DNA of 64,000 nt from Flavisolibacter nicotianae (GTDB lineage: Bacteria > Bacteroidota > Bacteroidia > Chitinophagales > Chitinophagaceae): contig NZ_RBCI01000002.1 of NCBI RefSeq assembly GCF_003628535.1, forward strand, positions 124,001 to 188,000, written 5' to 3'. Position 1 is the first letter of the stretch, and each line of letters opens with the position of its first letter. Below the pieces are notes generated by a model that did no database searches, was not told the DNA's origin, and worked only from the letters and a program-made list of their open reading frames with translations. Positions 51,755 through 60,207 of the stretch are shown piece by piece. The translations under genes and the position numbers were made by a program.

Positions 51755-52480
51755 ATGAGAAAAGTAATTTTCAGTGTGTTGATCCTTTGCTTTGGCTTTG
51801 CTGCAGTAGCCCAGACCGATACCTCCCGGAATGCCCGTTTGCTCAGTCCCATGCAGATTCCGTCCAGCGACCATTTCATGATCCAGATCGGAAGTGCCGC
51901 CTGGCAAAACAAGCCCGACTCGATCCAGACAAAAGGCTTTTCCCGGACGTTCAACATGTACCTGATGCTGGACTTTCCGTTCAAGACCAACCCCCACTTT
52001 AGCGTGGCGCTGGGTCCCGGCCTGTCGACCGACCATATTTTCCTGGACAACCGGACCGCCGCTATCACGTCTACGGCCACCAAACTTACTTTTCCCAACG
52101 TAGCCGATACCAATCATTTTAAAAAATACAAGGTTTCAACCGCCTTCCTGGAAGTTCCTGTTGAATTGCGTTACTCTACCAAGCCTGAATCCAACGGCAG
52201 CAGCGTGAAGCTGGCCATCGGCGCCAAGGTAGGAACCCTGCTGGCTGCCTGGACAAAAGGAAAGACGCTGCAAAACAAAACAGGCAGCACCATCAACGAT
52301 TTTATCGAGAAAGAAAAAGACAAACGGTATTTCAACTCCACCCGGCTTTCGTTAACCGGCCGTATCGGGTACGGGCATTTCTCCGCCTTTGCCTCGTATG
52401 CCCTGACACCGGTGTTCAAAGAAGGCGTGGCCCCCAAGGTGAACACCTTGAGCCTGGGGTTAACTGTGAGCGGCTTGTAA
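51755..52480 (+). CDS. Outer-membrane beta-barrel protein (PorT-like)
   Basis: 241 residues from the ATG at 51755, which starts the signal peptide MRKVIFSVLILCFGFAAVAQ; the longer frame from 51620 runs through the heptamer arm and overlaps the S23 gene, so it is rejected. The mature chain is strand-rich (PHFSVALGPGLSTDHIFLDN, TAFLEVPVELRYSTKP, VKLAIGAKVGTLLAAWTKGK) and ends NTLSLGLTVSGL, the layout of the outer-membrane beta-barrel/PorT-like family. Function unknown. Confidence 0.82.
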   Translation: MRKVIFSVLILCFGFAAVAQTDTSRNARLLSPMQIPSSDHFMIQIGSAAWQNKPDSIQTKGFSRTFNMYLMLDFPFKTNPHFSVALGPGLSTDHIFLDNRTAAITSTATKLTFPNVADTNHFKKYKVSTAFLEVPVELRYSTKPESNGSSVKLAIGAKVGTLLAAWTKGKTLQNKTGSTINDFIEKEKDKRYFNSTRLSLTGRIGYGHFSAFASYALTPVFKEGVAPKVNTLSLGLTVSGL

Positions 52481-52499
52481 GAGATTGCCTGGCGACAGG

Positions 52500-52538
52500 A
52501 AAAAAGCGGTGCACTGAATAGTGGCATCGCTTTTTTAC
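52500..52538 (+). terminator. Terminator of the barrel-protein gene
   Basis: AAAAAAGCGGTGC/GCATCGCTTTTTT with a 12-base loop and a T run. Confidence 0.88.
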
Positions 52539-52545
52539 ATTTAAG

Positions 52546-52553
52546 TAGGTTTG
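52546..52553 (+). promoter_or_regulatory. -7 promoter box TAGGTTTG of hflX
   Basis: Perfect TAnnTTTG, 19 bp before the hflX ATG, right after the preceding terminator. Confidence 0.65.
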
Positions 52554-52572
52554 CGACGAAACATATAGAGCA

Positions 52573-53763
52573 ATGCTGGACAAGAAAAACAAGATCAACA
52601 AAGAAGAACGGGCGGTGCTGGTTGGCGTGGTGCACAAAGACCAGCGCGAAGAAGAAGTGATGGAATACCTGGCCGAACTGGCCTTCCTGGCTGAAACGGC
52701 CGGCGCCGTAACGGTGAAAAAATTTATCCAAAAGCTTCCGCACCCCGACAGCCGGACTTATGTGGGCAAAGGAAAGCTGCAGGAAATCGCAACCTATGTG
52801 CAGAACAAAGACATCGACCTGCTCATTTTCGACGACGAGCTAAGCGGCGCCCAGATTGGCAATATCGAAAAAGAAGTGAACGTCAAAACCATCGACCGCT
52901 CCGACCTGATCCTCGATATTTTTGCCCGCAGGGCAAAAACCGCACAGGCAAAAGCCCAGGTGGAACTGGCCCAATACCAGTATATCCTTCCGCGGTTACG
53001 GGGGATGTGGAAACACCTCGAACGCCTGGGCGGTGGCATTGGTACACGGGGACCCGGTGAAACGGAGATCGAAACCGACCGCCGGATCGTTCGGGATAAA
53101 ATTTCGCTCCTGCGCAAACGGCTGCTCGAGATCGACAAGCAGGCTTTTACACAGCGAAAAGATCGCGGCGAATTTATCCGCGTGGCCCTGGTGGGATATA
53201 CCAACGTTGGCAAAAGCACCATCATGAACCTGCTGAGCAAAAGCGACGTGCTGGCCGAGAACAAGCTCTTTGCCACGCTGGACACCACCACCCGCAAGAT
53301 CGTTTATGAAACCACGCCCTTCCTTCTCAGCGACACGGTTGGATTTATTCGCAAGCTGCCGCACCACCTGGTGGAAAGTTTTAAAAGCACGCTGGACGAA
53401 GTGCGGGAAGCCGATATTTTGCTGCATGTGGTGGATATTTCGCACCCGGCCTATGAAGACCAGCTTGGGGTGGTCAACAAAACGCTGCAGGAGATGGGCG
53501 TGCAGGAAAAGCCCACCATCACCATCTTCAATAAAATGGACCTCTACATCAAGCACACTTTTGATGAATGGCTGAACGAGGAAACAAAGGAGCAGATCCT
53601 GAATGATATGAAAGCAAGGTGGCAGGAGCAGACAGGCGGCAACGCCATCTTTATTTCGGCGCTGGAGCGGATGCACATCGACGAACTGCGGAAAGTGATC
53701 CTCGATAAAGTGCGGGAACTCTACCGCATCCGCTATCCCTACAAAACGGAATTCTTTTATTAA
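52573..53763 (+). CDS. hflX: Ribosome-associated GTPase HflX
   Basis: 396 residues, full length. N-terminal HflX domain with YVGKGKLQEIATYV and FDDELSGAQ, the linker helix region LPRLRGMWKHLERLGGGIGTRGPGE (only partly quoted by key GGGIGTRGPGE), then a G domain with G1 GYTNVGKSTIMNLL, G3 DTVGFIRKLP, G4 NKMD. It splits stalled or hibernating ribosomes, as known for the family. Followed by the Rieske gene 23 bp on. Confidence 0.96.
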   Translation: MLDKKNKINKEERAVLVGVVHKDQREEEVMEYLAELAFLAETAGAVTVKKFIQKLPHPDSRTYVGKGKLQEIATYVQNKDIDLLIFDDELSGAQIGNIEKEVNVKTIDRSDLILDIFARRAKTAQAKAQVELAQYQYILPRLRGMWKHLERLGGGIGTRGPGETEIETDRRIVRDKISLLRKRLLEIDKQAFTQRKDRGEFIRVALVGYTNVGKSTIMNLLSKSDVLAENKLFATLDTTTRKIVYETTPFLLSDTVGFIRKLPHHLVESFKSTLDEVREADILLHVVDISHPAYEDQLGVVNKTLQEMGVQEKPTITIFNKMDLYIKHTFDEWLNEETKEQILNDMKARWQEQTGGNAIFISALERMHIDELRKVILDKVRELYRIRYPYKTEFFY

Positions 53764-53786
53764 CCGCGGACGGACAGGATTGTTTC

Positions 53787-54140
53787 ATGAATGATAAAAT
53801 CAGCTGGGTCAAAGTGGCGGAGAGCCGGGAAGAAGTGCCGTTTGGTGAAAACGGTTTGGCAGAACTGATGGCCGGCGACAAAAAAGTTTGCATCGGGACC
53901 TACAAAGACGAACTGTTTGCGTTTGCGGCCAAATGCCCGCATGCCAGCGGCCACTTGAAAGAGGGCTATATCGATGCGCTGGGCAACGTGGTTTGTCCGC
54001 TGCACCGCTATAAATTTTGCATGAAGAATGGCCGCAATGTGAGCGGCGAAGGCTACTACCTTAAGCATTGGCCGGTGGAAGTAAGGGCCGACGGGGTGTA
54101 TGTGGGAATGAAGACCGGTGGCTTTTTCGGGTGGTTTTGA
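53787..54140 (+). CDS. Rieske [2Fe-2S] ferredoxin-like protein
   Basis: 117 residues. Cluster-binding motifs CPHASGHL (CxH) and CPLHRY (CxxH) are intact, and the flanking strands fit the NirD/ferredoxin subtype. Small soluble electron carrier in the cytoplasm; partner enzyme unknown. Probably co-transcribed with hflX. Confidence 0.92.
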   Translation: MNDKISWVKVAESREEVPFGENGLAELMAGDKKVCIGTYKDELFAFAAKCPHASGHLKEGYIDALGNVVCPLHRYKFCMKNGRNVSGEGYYLKHWPVEVRADGVYVGMKTGGFFGWF

Positions 54141-54237
54141 GCAGAGCGGTTTTTTAAGAAATTTATTGTGAAATGGGGATTTTCTCCTTTGCTGAAAAGT
54201 GAAAAACCCTATTTTTGCCGTCCCAAATACGGGGTAT

Positions 54238-54311
54238 TCCTCCTTAGCTCAGTTGGTTAGAGCATCTGACTGTTAATCAGAGGGTCTCAGGTTCAAGTCC
54301 TGAAGGGGGAG
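54238..54311 (+). tRNA. tRNA-Asn (GTT), copy 1
   Basis: 74-nt cloverleaf: acceptor TCCTCCT/AGGGGGA, D arm with AGTTGGTTAGAGC, anticodon arm CTGAC-TGTTAAT-CAGAG (anticodon GTT), T arm with GTTCAAGTC. CCA is not encoded. Confidence 0.96.
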
Positions 54312-54343
54312 CAACAGAAACGTTCTTATTGTCAATTTTATTT

Positions 54344-54417
54344 TCCTCCTTAGCTCAGTTGGTTAGAGCATCTGACTGTTAATCAGAGGGTCTCAGGTTC
54401 AAGTCCTGAAGGGGGAG
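54344..54417 (+). tRNA. tRNA-Asn (GTT), copy 2
   Basis: Identical in all 74 positions to copy 1, 32 bp downstream, surely one transcript. CCA is not encoded. Confidence 0.96.
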
Positions 54418-54424
54418 CTGAACG

Positions 54425-54466
54425 AAAATGGTTTGAAAAGCAATTTTTTCAAACCATTTTTCTTTT
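54425..54466 (+). terminator. Terminator of the tRNA-Asn pair
   Basis: AAAATGGTTTGAAAA pairs with TTTTTTCAAACCATTTTT, followed by CTTTT. Confidence 0.88.
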
Positions 54467-54678
54467 AATCCCTTACCTGGACAGTCTAACCAAAGTCAAT
54501 GGATCGGTTAATTCCCATATAACATTGCAGCAACCGATAAAGATCCATTTCTGAAACAATCTTAAAGTAAAGTTCATAGCCTTCTAGCTGGCGGTATGGG
54601 AAGTGTTTTTGCTCTGTACGAGTTGGGTAAAAATAGAGCGTGTTTTAGCAGCCACTAAATGGCTGGCCTAAAAAAGAG
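54467..54678. other. Intergenic stretch without recognised feature
   Basis: 212 bp with no convincing gene. A short plus-strand frame (about 54560-54650, containing GGMGSVFALYELGKN) looks protein-like but has no start and is only about 30 codons; it could be a worn-out gene end. Confidence 0.3.
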
Positions 54679-54709
54679 AAAGTGGCAATACCGACAGCAT
54701 TGCCACTTT
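54679..54709 (-). terminator. Terminator of the ScyD/ScyE-like gene
   Basis: Perfect 11-bp stem AAAGTGGCAAT/ATTGCCACTTT; on the minus strand followed by a T-rich tract (TCTCTTTTTTA). Confidence 0.82.
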
Positions 54710-54784
54710 TACCAATAAGACGCTATATATGCAATTTCAGAGAGTCCTAAAAGTTTTAAGTACTGCCAACGGCGCAACCAAAAC

Positions 54785-55948
54785 TTAATCACTTATAGCT
54801 ATTTGCAACACCTGTCCGCCGCCAATGGCTGTGGGACCCAATCCCCAATTGGACACATAGAGGTTACCATCGGGTCCCATGGTCAGGCCGGTGGGCAGGC
54901 TAAGTCCCGATGCAACTGTTGTTACCCCGGTATGGTCCAAACGGACGACCCGGCCCTTACCTGGTTCGGGAAATCCACTTGAGGAGCCGACGGTATTTTC
55001 CAACACATAAATGCGGTCTCTTTTATCCACCACGATTCCCAGTATAGTAGTAAAGCCGGTTGCCAGTGTGGTAACCTGGCCGGAAGGCGTGACCTTCATG
55101 ATCCTGGCGCCTCCCAGTGGAATGGGGAAAGTGTCTAAATTCCCTACGTAATAGTTCCCTTTGTAATCCATTACGGTTGGAACAATATGTCCAAAAAGGG
55201 CTGAAAAATCCACTACGCGGCTAATGTTTCCATCGGTGGTGATGCGCAACAGTTGGCCGCTGTTGGCTTCCACTACATAAAGGTTATCTCTTACAGCAGT
55301 CATGCTGTAGGGATCACCGTCCGGTTCAAAGTCATCCTCTTCCGGATTTTTTACCGGGTGCGTTTGTACAAAGGCGCTGATGCTGGCCACAAGGCTCCAG
55401 GATCCGTTGGACTCCACTTTCACAACACCGTTCGGTATGGAAGGGTTCCCATGTGAACAACCACCGCCTTCGATCAGTGCATAAAGCTGGTTGTGGATAA
55501 AAGCCACATCGGCTACCCCGATGATGTCCCCTCCAGTGATCTCGCTTAACATAGCGGATGGAAGCTGGTCCGTAACCGTGGTTCGTACGCCAGCAGGGCT
55601 GACTTTTGAAATCCGTCCGCCGGTTGGACTTCCTTTAACCGGACCTAACGGAAAGGGCACCTGTCGGCAAAGTCCTACCGTAGTATTGGTGCCGCCGGTT
55701 CCGCCCTCGGCTACATAGAGATATCCATCAGGACCGAATTCCAATCCTCTTGGATTGTTGAAGCCCGTGGCAAAAACCCTTACATTGTTAGTGAGCTGGC
55801 TTTTAACTTGTTTGCTCAATGCAGCTTTCCGCAGGGCCAGAGATTCATCGCTTTTGGGCGCCGTGGGTTCCGTAACCGTTTTTTTACAAGCCGTAAAAAA
55901 CAGGACAATCACCAGGACGGCTGCCGTTGGTTTTGAAAACTTGCGCAT
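54785..55948 (-). CDS. ScyD/ScyE-like beta-propeller lipoprotein
   Basis: 387 residues. Lipoprotein signal AAVLVIVLFFTAC, then a six-bladed propeller of NHL/SMP-30 type with FNNPRGLEFGPDGYLYVAE in the first blade and LPTGLTMGPDGNLYVSNWG in the last. It follows the ScyD/ScyE family pattern; the name comes from the scytonemin cluster, but the family is widespread and its role is unclear. The start is preceded by a perfect AGGAGGT Shine-Dalgarno five bases off, rare in this window. A fragment of a paralogue lies upstream at 56310. Confidence 0.88.
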   Translation of the reverse strand: MRKFSKPTAAVLVIVLFFTACKKTVTEPTAPKSDESLALRKAALSKQVKSQLTNNVRVFATGFNNPRGLEFGPDGYLYVAEGGTGGTNTTVGLCRQVPFPLGPVKGSPTGGRISKVSPAGVRTTVTDQLPSAMLSEITGGDIIGVADVAFIHNQLYALIEGGGCSHGNPSIPNGVVKVESNGSWSLVASISAFVQTHPVKNPEEDDFEPDGDPYSMTAVRDNLYVVEANSGQLLRITTDGNISRVVDFSALFGHIVPTVMDYKGNYYVGNLDTFPIPLGGARIMKVTPSGQVTTLATGFTTILGIVVDKRDRIYVLENTVGSSSGFPEPGKGRVVRLDHTGVTTVASGLSLPTGLTMGPDGNLYVSNWGLGPTAIGGGQVLQIAISD

Positions 55949-55952
55949 AATT

Positions 55953-55959
55953 ACCTCCT
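55953..55959 (-). promoter_or_regulatory. Strong Shine-Dalgarno of the ScyD/ScyE-like gene
   Basis: AGGAGGT with optimal spacing to the ATG at 55948. Most genes here have no such motif, as usual in Bacteroidota, so it points to unusual translation or foreign origin. Confidence 0.6.
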
Positions 55960-56309
55960 ATGATTTTTAGTGAATAAGCCGGTTGAGTCGAAAGATGGAT
56001 AAAGACAAACGTTAAAGACTACAAACCAGCCAGCCCTCTCTATCCATTTTTGTTTATATAGGGGATGTGGATGCTTACTCCCGCAAGATTCATTCAGTTG
56101 GGCCAGAGGGTTAGACAAGAAGGATCGCCAAGGGCAGATTGTAACAGGAGGATAAAATTACTGAAAATACATAATCACAGCGAAGAACGGTTTGTTTTGC
56201 ATGGTAAGAATTGAATCAAACGATATGATGTTGCGAGGCCGGGGTTTGGTGTAATACCATTTCAAGTTGGGTAGTACGGTATCTTTTCATGACCATTGTG
56301 CCGTACTGA

Positions 56310-56489
56310 AACACAGGGAAAATTCTCTGGATTGACATGAGGGATCCCACGCACCGGCAAACGATTGCAACCGGGCTGGATTCGCCAACCGGTATGACCA
56401 TGGGACCCGATGGCAATTTGTACGTTTCCACACGCGGTTTTGCCAGCAGCCCGGGTGATGGGATGGTAATGAAATTCAGCCTGCACTAA
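56310..56489 (+). pseudogene. C-terminal fragment of a ScyD/ScyE/NHL propeller gene
   Basis: About 60 codons without a proper start: GKILWIDMRDPT, ATGLDSPTGMTMGPDGNLYVS, then TRGFASSPGDGMVMKFSLH and a stop. This matches the last blade of the intact gene at 54785 (TGLTMGPDGNLYVSNWG), but on the opposite strand. An in-frame stop lies at 56307. The upstream blades are not recognisable in 55960-56310, which holds nothing else I can name. Confidence 0.75.
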
Positions 56490-56546
56490 CCGAATATTGA
56501 TTTGCCCTGTTTACCCACAGGATTGTTGAAAGGGCAGGGATATAAT

Positions 56547-56580
56547 AACGGCTTGAAAACATTGTTTTCAAGCCGTTTTA
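56547..56580. terminator. Terminator hairpin 3' of the propeller fragment
   Basis: Perfect 13-bp stem AACGGCTTGAAAA/TTTTCAAGCCGTT followed by TTTA; it works in both directions. Confidence 0.82.
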
Positions 56581-56659
56581 CTTGCATCCTTTTTGACAGG
56601 ATAAATCAAACTGCCATCCAGGTCAAACACTCGCCTGCGGAGAAAAGCCGTTCTCTCTA

Positions 56660-56687
56660 CTGTCATCCGTCATCTGCCATCCGGACA
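56660..56687 (-). repeat. Solo heptamer array (ATGACGG/ATGGCAG dialect)
   Basis: CTGTCAT, CCGTCAT, CTGCCAT, CCGGACA in exact register before the stop of the reductase gene. Same dialect as at 44937. Confidence 0.7.
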
Positions 56688-56702
56688 AAATCTTCCCAAC
56701 CC

Positions 56703-57362
56703 TTAACTCACTACCTTAAAGTTGAATGCCCCGTTCTGCGTAGCCGTCCAAATGCGCAGCCAGATGGGCAACACGGCTTCAGTTCCTCTTGCCGATGTGA
56801 TGTCGCCAAGGTCGAGCAGGTTTTCGTTCTTCCAGCCAAATTCATTCAGCAAGGCTTTTACGTTTTGCTTGGCTTCTGCATCATTGCCGCAGATAAAATT
56901 CGTGTGATCGCCACTGTTGATCATGGCCGGGTTTACCATCAGTCCGCACCACATGGTGTTCAGTGTTTTCACCACTTTGGCGGAAGGAAATGTTTTCTGA
57001 ATTTCTTCACCCAGCGAATGGGTGTTGCTTAAAGAGGGAAGAAGACTTGGTGGCGCACCTTTGCTAAAGTCCAGCGGGTTGGCAATGTCGACGATGATCT
57101 TTCCATCGATGTTGCTTTCGCCGGCCAGTTTCAGTGCTTCCACAGAAGCGCCTCCGGCCGTGCAGTTGAAGATGATCTCGCCAAAGGCTGCCGCATCGGC
57201 AAAGGTGGCGGCGCTGGCCTTGCCATTGTGTTTGGCAACAAAGGCCGCTGCTTTTTCATTATCCGCCGTGCGGGAGCCCATCCTGACTTCATGTCCCAGT
57301 TCGATCAGTCTTGAACCGATGGCATCACCGACCATGCCGGTTCCTAAAACAGCAATTTTCAT
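56703..57362 (-). CDS. F420H2:NADP-oxidoreductase-like NAD(P)-binding protein
   Basis: 219 residues. Rossmann start KIAVLGTGMVGDAIGSRLIELGHEVRMGSR, then IIVDIANPLDF and VVKTLNTMWCGLMVNP. This is the NADPH-dependent F420 reductase/6-phosphogluconate-dehydrogenase-like family; in organisms without F420 the substrate is unknown. Cytoplasmic. Next to an aldo-keto reductase and two AraC genes on the same strand, suggesting a stress or detoxification locus. Confidence 0.87.
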   Translation of the reverse strand: MKIAVLGTGMVGDAIGSRLIELGHEVRMGSRTADNEKAAAFVAKHNGKASAATFADAAAFGEIIFNCTAGGASVEALKLAGESNIDGKIIVDIANPLDFSKGAPPSLLPSLSNTHSLGEEIQKTFPSAKVVKTLNTMWCGLMVNPAMINSGDHTNFICGNDAEAKQNVKALLNEFGWKNENLLDLGDITSARGTEAVLPIWLRIWTATQNGAFNFKVVS

Positions 57363-57514
57363 TTGTATAAATTTTTATTGTTTGTGAATGATTGACCACA
57401 CAAAGTTCCTGCTCTGTCACGGCTGCAGCATGGTCAATAACTTGGTTAAAATGGTCCATTCATAAAAAAGTCCTGTTCAGGCGAACAGGACCAATCATGC
57501 GATGCCAGATCATT

Positions 57515-58507
57515 CTATTTATTCACTACCATGCCCATTTGCGGCGCTGCGTACCGTGTTCCGGCAAAGGCACCTTCCGGAAAATTCTTGTCAAGCCTGG
57601 CCAGTTCTTCTGTTGATAAAGGAATGTCTCCTGCGTCGATATTTTCTTTCAGGCGACTTTGTTTCGTCGTGCCGAACAGGGGTAAAATATCATTGCCCTG
57701 GTGCAGCACCCACGCCAATGCAAGTTGCGAAGCCGTGCATCCTTTTTCTTTTGCCATTTCCTGTAAAAGCGCAACTCGTTTTTTGTTTGCTTCAAAATTT
57801 TCACCTGTAAACCTTGGTGCATGTGCCCTGAAATCGGTTGGTGCAAACTGGCCGGTCAGTTCACCGGACAGCAAGCCGCGGCTCAACACACCATAGGCAA
57901 CTATGCCAATGCCCAGTTCGCGGCACACCTGCAGTAATTCATTTTCGATAACCCGGGAAGCCAGGGAATACTCCACTTCCACGGCGGTGATGGGATGAAC
58001 CGCATGGGCTCTCCGGACCGTTTCGGGACTGGCTTCGGAAAGGCCGATGTATTTGACTTTTCCCTGTTGCACCAGGTCTGCAATGGCACCCACAGTATCC
58101 TCGATGGGGATCGTTGGGTGAACACGGCCGGGTTGGTAAATATCAATGGCTTCCGCACCCAAACGGTTGAGCGAGTAAGCGGCAAAGGTTTTGACGGCTT
58201 CCGGCCGCATATCAAATCCCAACCAGTCGCCGGCAGGCGAACGCAAGGCGCCGAACTTGACGCTGATCACCGGCTTTTCGCTTCGTCCCTTCAGTGCCTC
58301 GCGGATCAACAATTCGTTATGTCCCATGCCGTAATAGTCGCCGGTGTCGAGGAAGTTGATGCCCATGTCCAGGGCCGCATGTATCGTCGCAATGCTTTCG
58401 GCATCGTTGCGGGTTTCTTTGTTGCCGTACATATCGCTCATGCCCATCGTGCCCAGGCCGGGCACAGCCACTGCAGGACCTATTTTGCCTAATTGGATCG
58501 TCTTCAT
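57515..58507 (-). CDS. Aldo/keto reductase
   Basis: 330 residues, NADPH-dependent TIM-barrel reductase of the AKR11/13-like group. Catalytic tetrad: Asp and Tyr in FLDTGDYYGMGHNE, Lys in PVISVKFGAL, His after IDIYQPGRVHP. The C-terminal cofactor loop is LFGTTKQSRLKENI. The usual GxxE/YG motif is GDYYG. Likely reduces aldehydes or ketones; substrate unknown. Probably regulated by the AraC pair just upstream. Confidence 0.93.
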   Translation of the reverse strand: MKTIQLGKIGPAVAVPGLGTMGMSDMYGNKETRNDAESIATIHAALDMGINFLDTGDYYGMGHNELLIREALKGRSEKPVISVKFGALRSPAGDWLGFDMRPEAVKTFAAYSLNRLGAEAIDIYQPGRVHPTIPIEDTVGAIADLVQQGKVKYIGLSEASPETVRRAHAVHPITAVEVEYSLASRVIENELLQVCRELGIGIVAYGVLSRGLLSGELTGQFAPTDFRAHAPRFTGENFEANKKRVALLQEMAKEKGCTASQLALAWVLHQGNDILPLFGTTKQSRLKENIDAGDIPLSTEELARLDKNFPEGAFAGTRYAAPQMGMVVNK

Positions 58508-58600
58508 GTGCTGAATGATTTTAAAATGTCATACAAAAATCAGACAGTGCTTTCAATAGATCGTGGTGAGAAGTTCAGAAAAAATAGTGAGAAGTTCAGG

Positions 58601-58954
58601 TTATCCGCCGTGGCTGTCGCGAAACTTCTTCGGCGTTGTTCCTGTAAAATGTTTGAAGAACTTGCTGAAGTTAGACGGGTCAAACGTCAGGTGCCTGGCA
58701 ATGGCTGCAATGGAAAGGTCAGTTGTGAGAATGATTTCCTTGGCGAGGTTCACCAGCCTTTCTTCGTAAATATCGCAGGGCGACCGGTTTAATTCGGCCT
58801 GTATGGTGTTGCTCAGGTGCGTGGGATGAATGTGCAACAGCGCCGCAATGTCTTTCACTTCAAACGTCGTAGCCGCCTTGCCGGATCTGAGCTCGTCGAT
58901 GTGCTTGTCCAGTTCTTTTAAATAGGCTTCCGTGATTTCTTTTGGACGTTTCAT
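58601..58954 (-). CDS. Short AraC-type DNA-binding protein
   Basis: 117 residues consisting almost only of the AraC double helix-turn-helix: FEVKDIAALLHIHPTHLSNTI for the first and DLSIAAIARHLTFDPSNFSKFFKHFTG for the second. There is no sensor domain. The start overlaps the stop of the larger AraC gene by 4 bp, so both are translated together. Confidence 0.9.
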   Translation of the reverse strand: MKRPKEITEAYLKELDKHIDELRSGKAATTFEVKDIAALLHIHPTHLSNTIQAELNRSPCDIYEERLVNLAKEIILTTDLSIAAIARHLTFDPSNFSKFFKHFTGTTPKKFRDSHGG

Positions 58955-59883
58955 TTCCCTGTTTGTGCTTTTCGGTAGGCCAGCGGTGTTTGTCCTGCGT
59001 GCCGTTTGAAAAACTTTCCAAAATTAGCCGGATCGGAGAAATTCAACTGCCAGGCAATCTGCGCCATGTCAAAACCGGTGAACCGGATGAGCGATTTGGC
59101 TTCAGTCATGATCCGCTCGTTGATAAAGGACAGTGCGTTTTTGCCGGAGGCTGTTTTTACGGCCTGCGATAAATGGTTGGGTGTAATGAACAGGAGATCG
59201 GCATATTCTTCTATGGTGCGCTTTTCCAGGTAATAGTTGTTGACCAGTTGAATGAATTTTTTCAAAAGCGTTTGCTGCGGGGAGGCGAAACCATCCTCCC
59301 ACTGGTTGAAGGCGGCTGCAAAGTCTTTGACCTGGTAGAGGAGGGCCAGCAATTTTAACGTCGCTGCGGCGTGCCGGCCTTCCGTTTTTTCGTAAGTGCT
59401 CTGCACGTCTTCAAACAAAGGGGCAAACTCGGTAAAGCGGCTTTGATTCAGCCTGAAAAAATTGGTGTGCAATAAATCAAAAAAAGGAAACTCACTTTCG
59501 AATTCGGGTTTGAAAAAGGAAAAGCATTCTTTTTTGAAATAAAACAGGTAGCCGCTGGCTTTGTTGTCGCGAAAAAAACTGTACACCAATCCGGGCGACT
59601 GGAAAACAAGAAAGGCATTCAGGTCAGTGACGCTGGTCGTATCGTAGGTGATCTTGGTCTTCCCGGCATTGTTGACCAGGGCGATGAAGTAAAAGTCTTT
59701 TTTAAATGGCGGTTTGTATTGTTGCATTGCCGGCATGTTTTCGTTCAGCCGCAGGCAATAAAGGTGAGGGTCGCGGGTGTTGTAGCCGGATGAAAACGAC
59801 TGCAGGAAATCGTTGATCTCCTGATAGTGCGGGATGATGTGTTTTTGCGTCGCCACCGGATAAAGATAAAAGCCGTGACCCAA
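58951..59883 (-). CDS. AraC-family transcriptional regulator with N-terminal cupin-like sensor
   Basis: 310 residues: a cupin-like ligand-binding half (about 1-190, KKDFYFIALVNNAGKTKITYD) and a C-terminal HTH (TIEEYADLLFITPNHLSQAVK, GFDMAQIAWQLNFSDPANFGKFFKRHAG). The first codon of the open frame is TTG; a start downstream cannot be excluded. It is the first gene of a run with the short AraC gene, the aldo-keto reductase and the F420-reductase-like gene. Confidence 0.88.
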   Translation of the reverse strand: MGHGFYLYPVATQKHIIPHYQEINDFLQSFSSGYNTRDPHLYCLRLNENMPAMQQYKPPFKKDFYFIALVNNAGKTKITYDTTSVTDLNAFLVFQSPGLVYSFFRDNKASGYLFYFKKECFSFFKPEFESEFPFFDLLHTNFFRLNQSRFTEFAPLFEDVQSTYEKTEGRHAAATLKLLALLYQVKDFAAAFNQWEDGFASPQQTLLKKFIQLVNNYYLEKRTIEEYADLLFITPNHLSQAVKTASGKNALSFINERIMTEAKSLIRFTGFDMAQIAWQLNFSDPANFGKFFKRHAGQTPLAYRKAQTGK

Positions 59884-60207
59884 AGCATTCGATTATTCCG
59901 GGCCTGTGGCCGTGTGTCAAATCATCTCGTGCATGTGCAGAGCCTCCCACAGGAAGATGCGACGCTGTGTTTTTGTTGGCGCGATTGCATAGAAAACAAC
60001 CGGTATACATTTCTGTCCTGTCATCAAGCGAAGTGTTTGCAAAAATGCTCAGGCAAAGCGCTGTCGGTAACTGGATTTGCTGATTGCGTTTAAGTGCAAG
60101 GCCTTATTTTTTTTAGTTTTCCAACTGCATTCATTGCCGGTTTTTTTGTTCCTTTTATCTTTCGGCCCTTCACCCCGCTAACCACGTACCATCCCAAAAA
60201 ATTACCT

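Noticed and set aside
54560-54650. Possible transposase or protein remnant (GGMGSVFALYELGKN)
   Set aside because: Only about 30 codons, no start, no recognisable family; noted as unexplained only.
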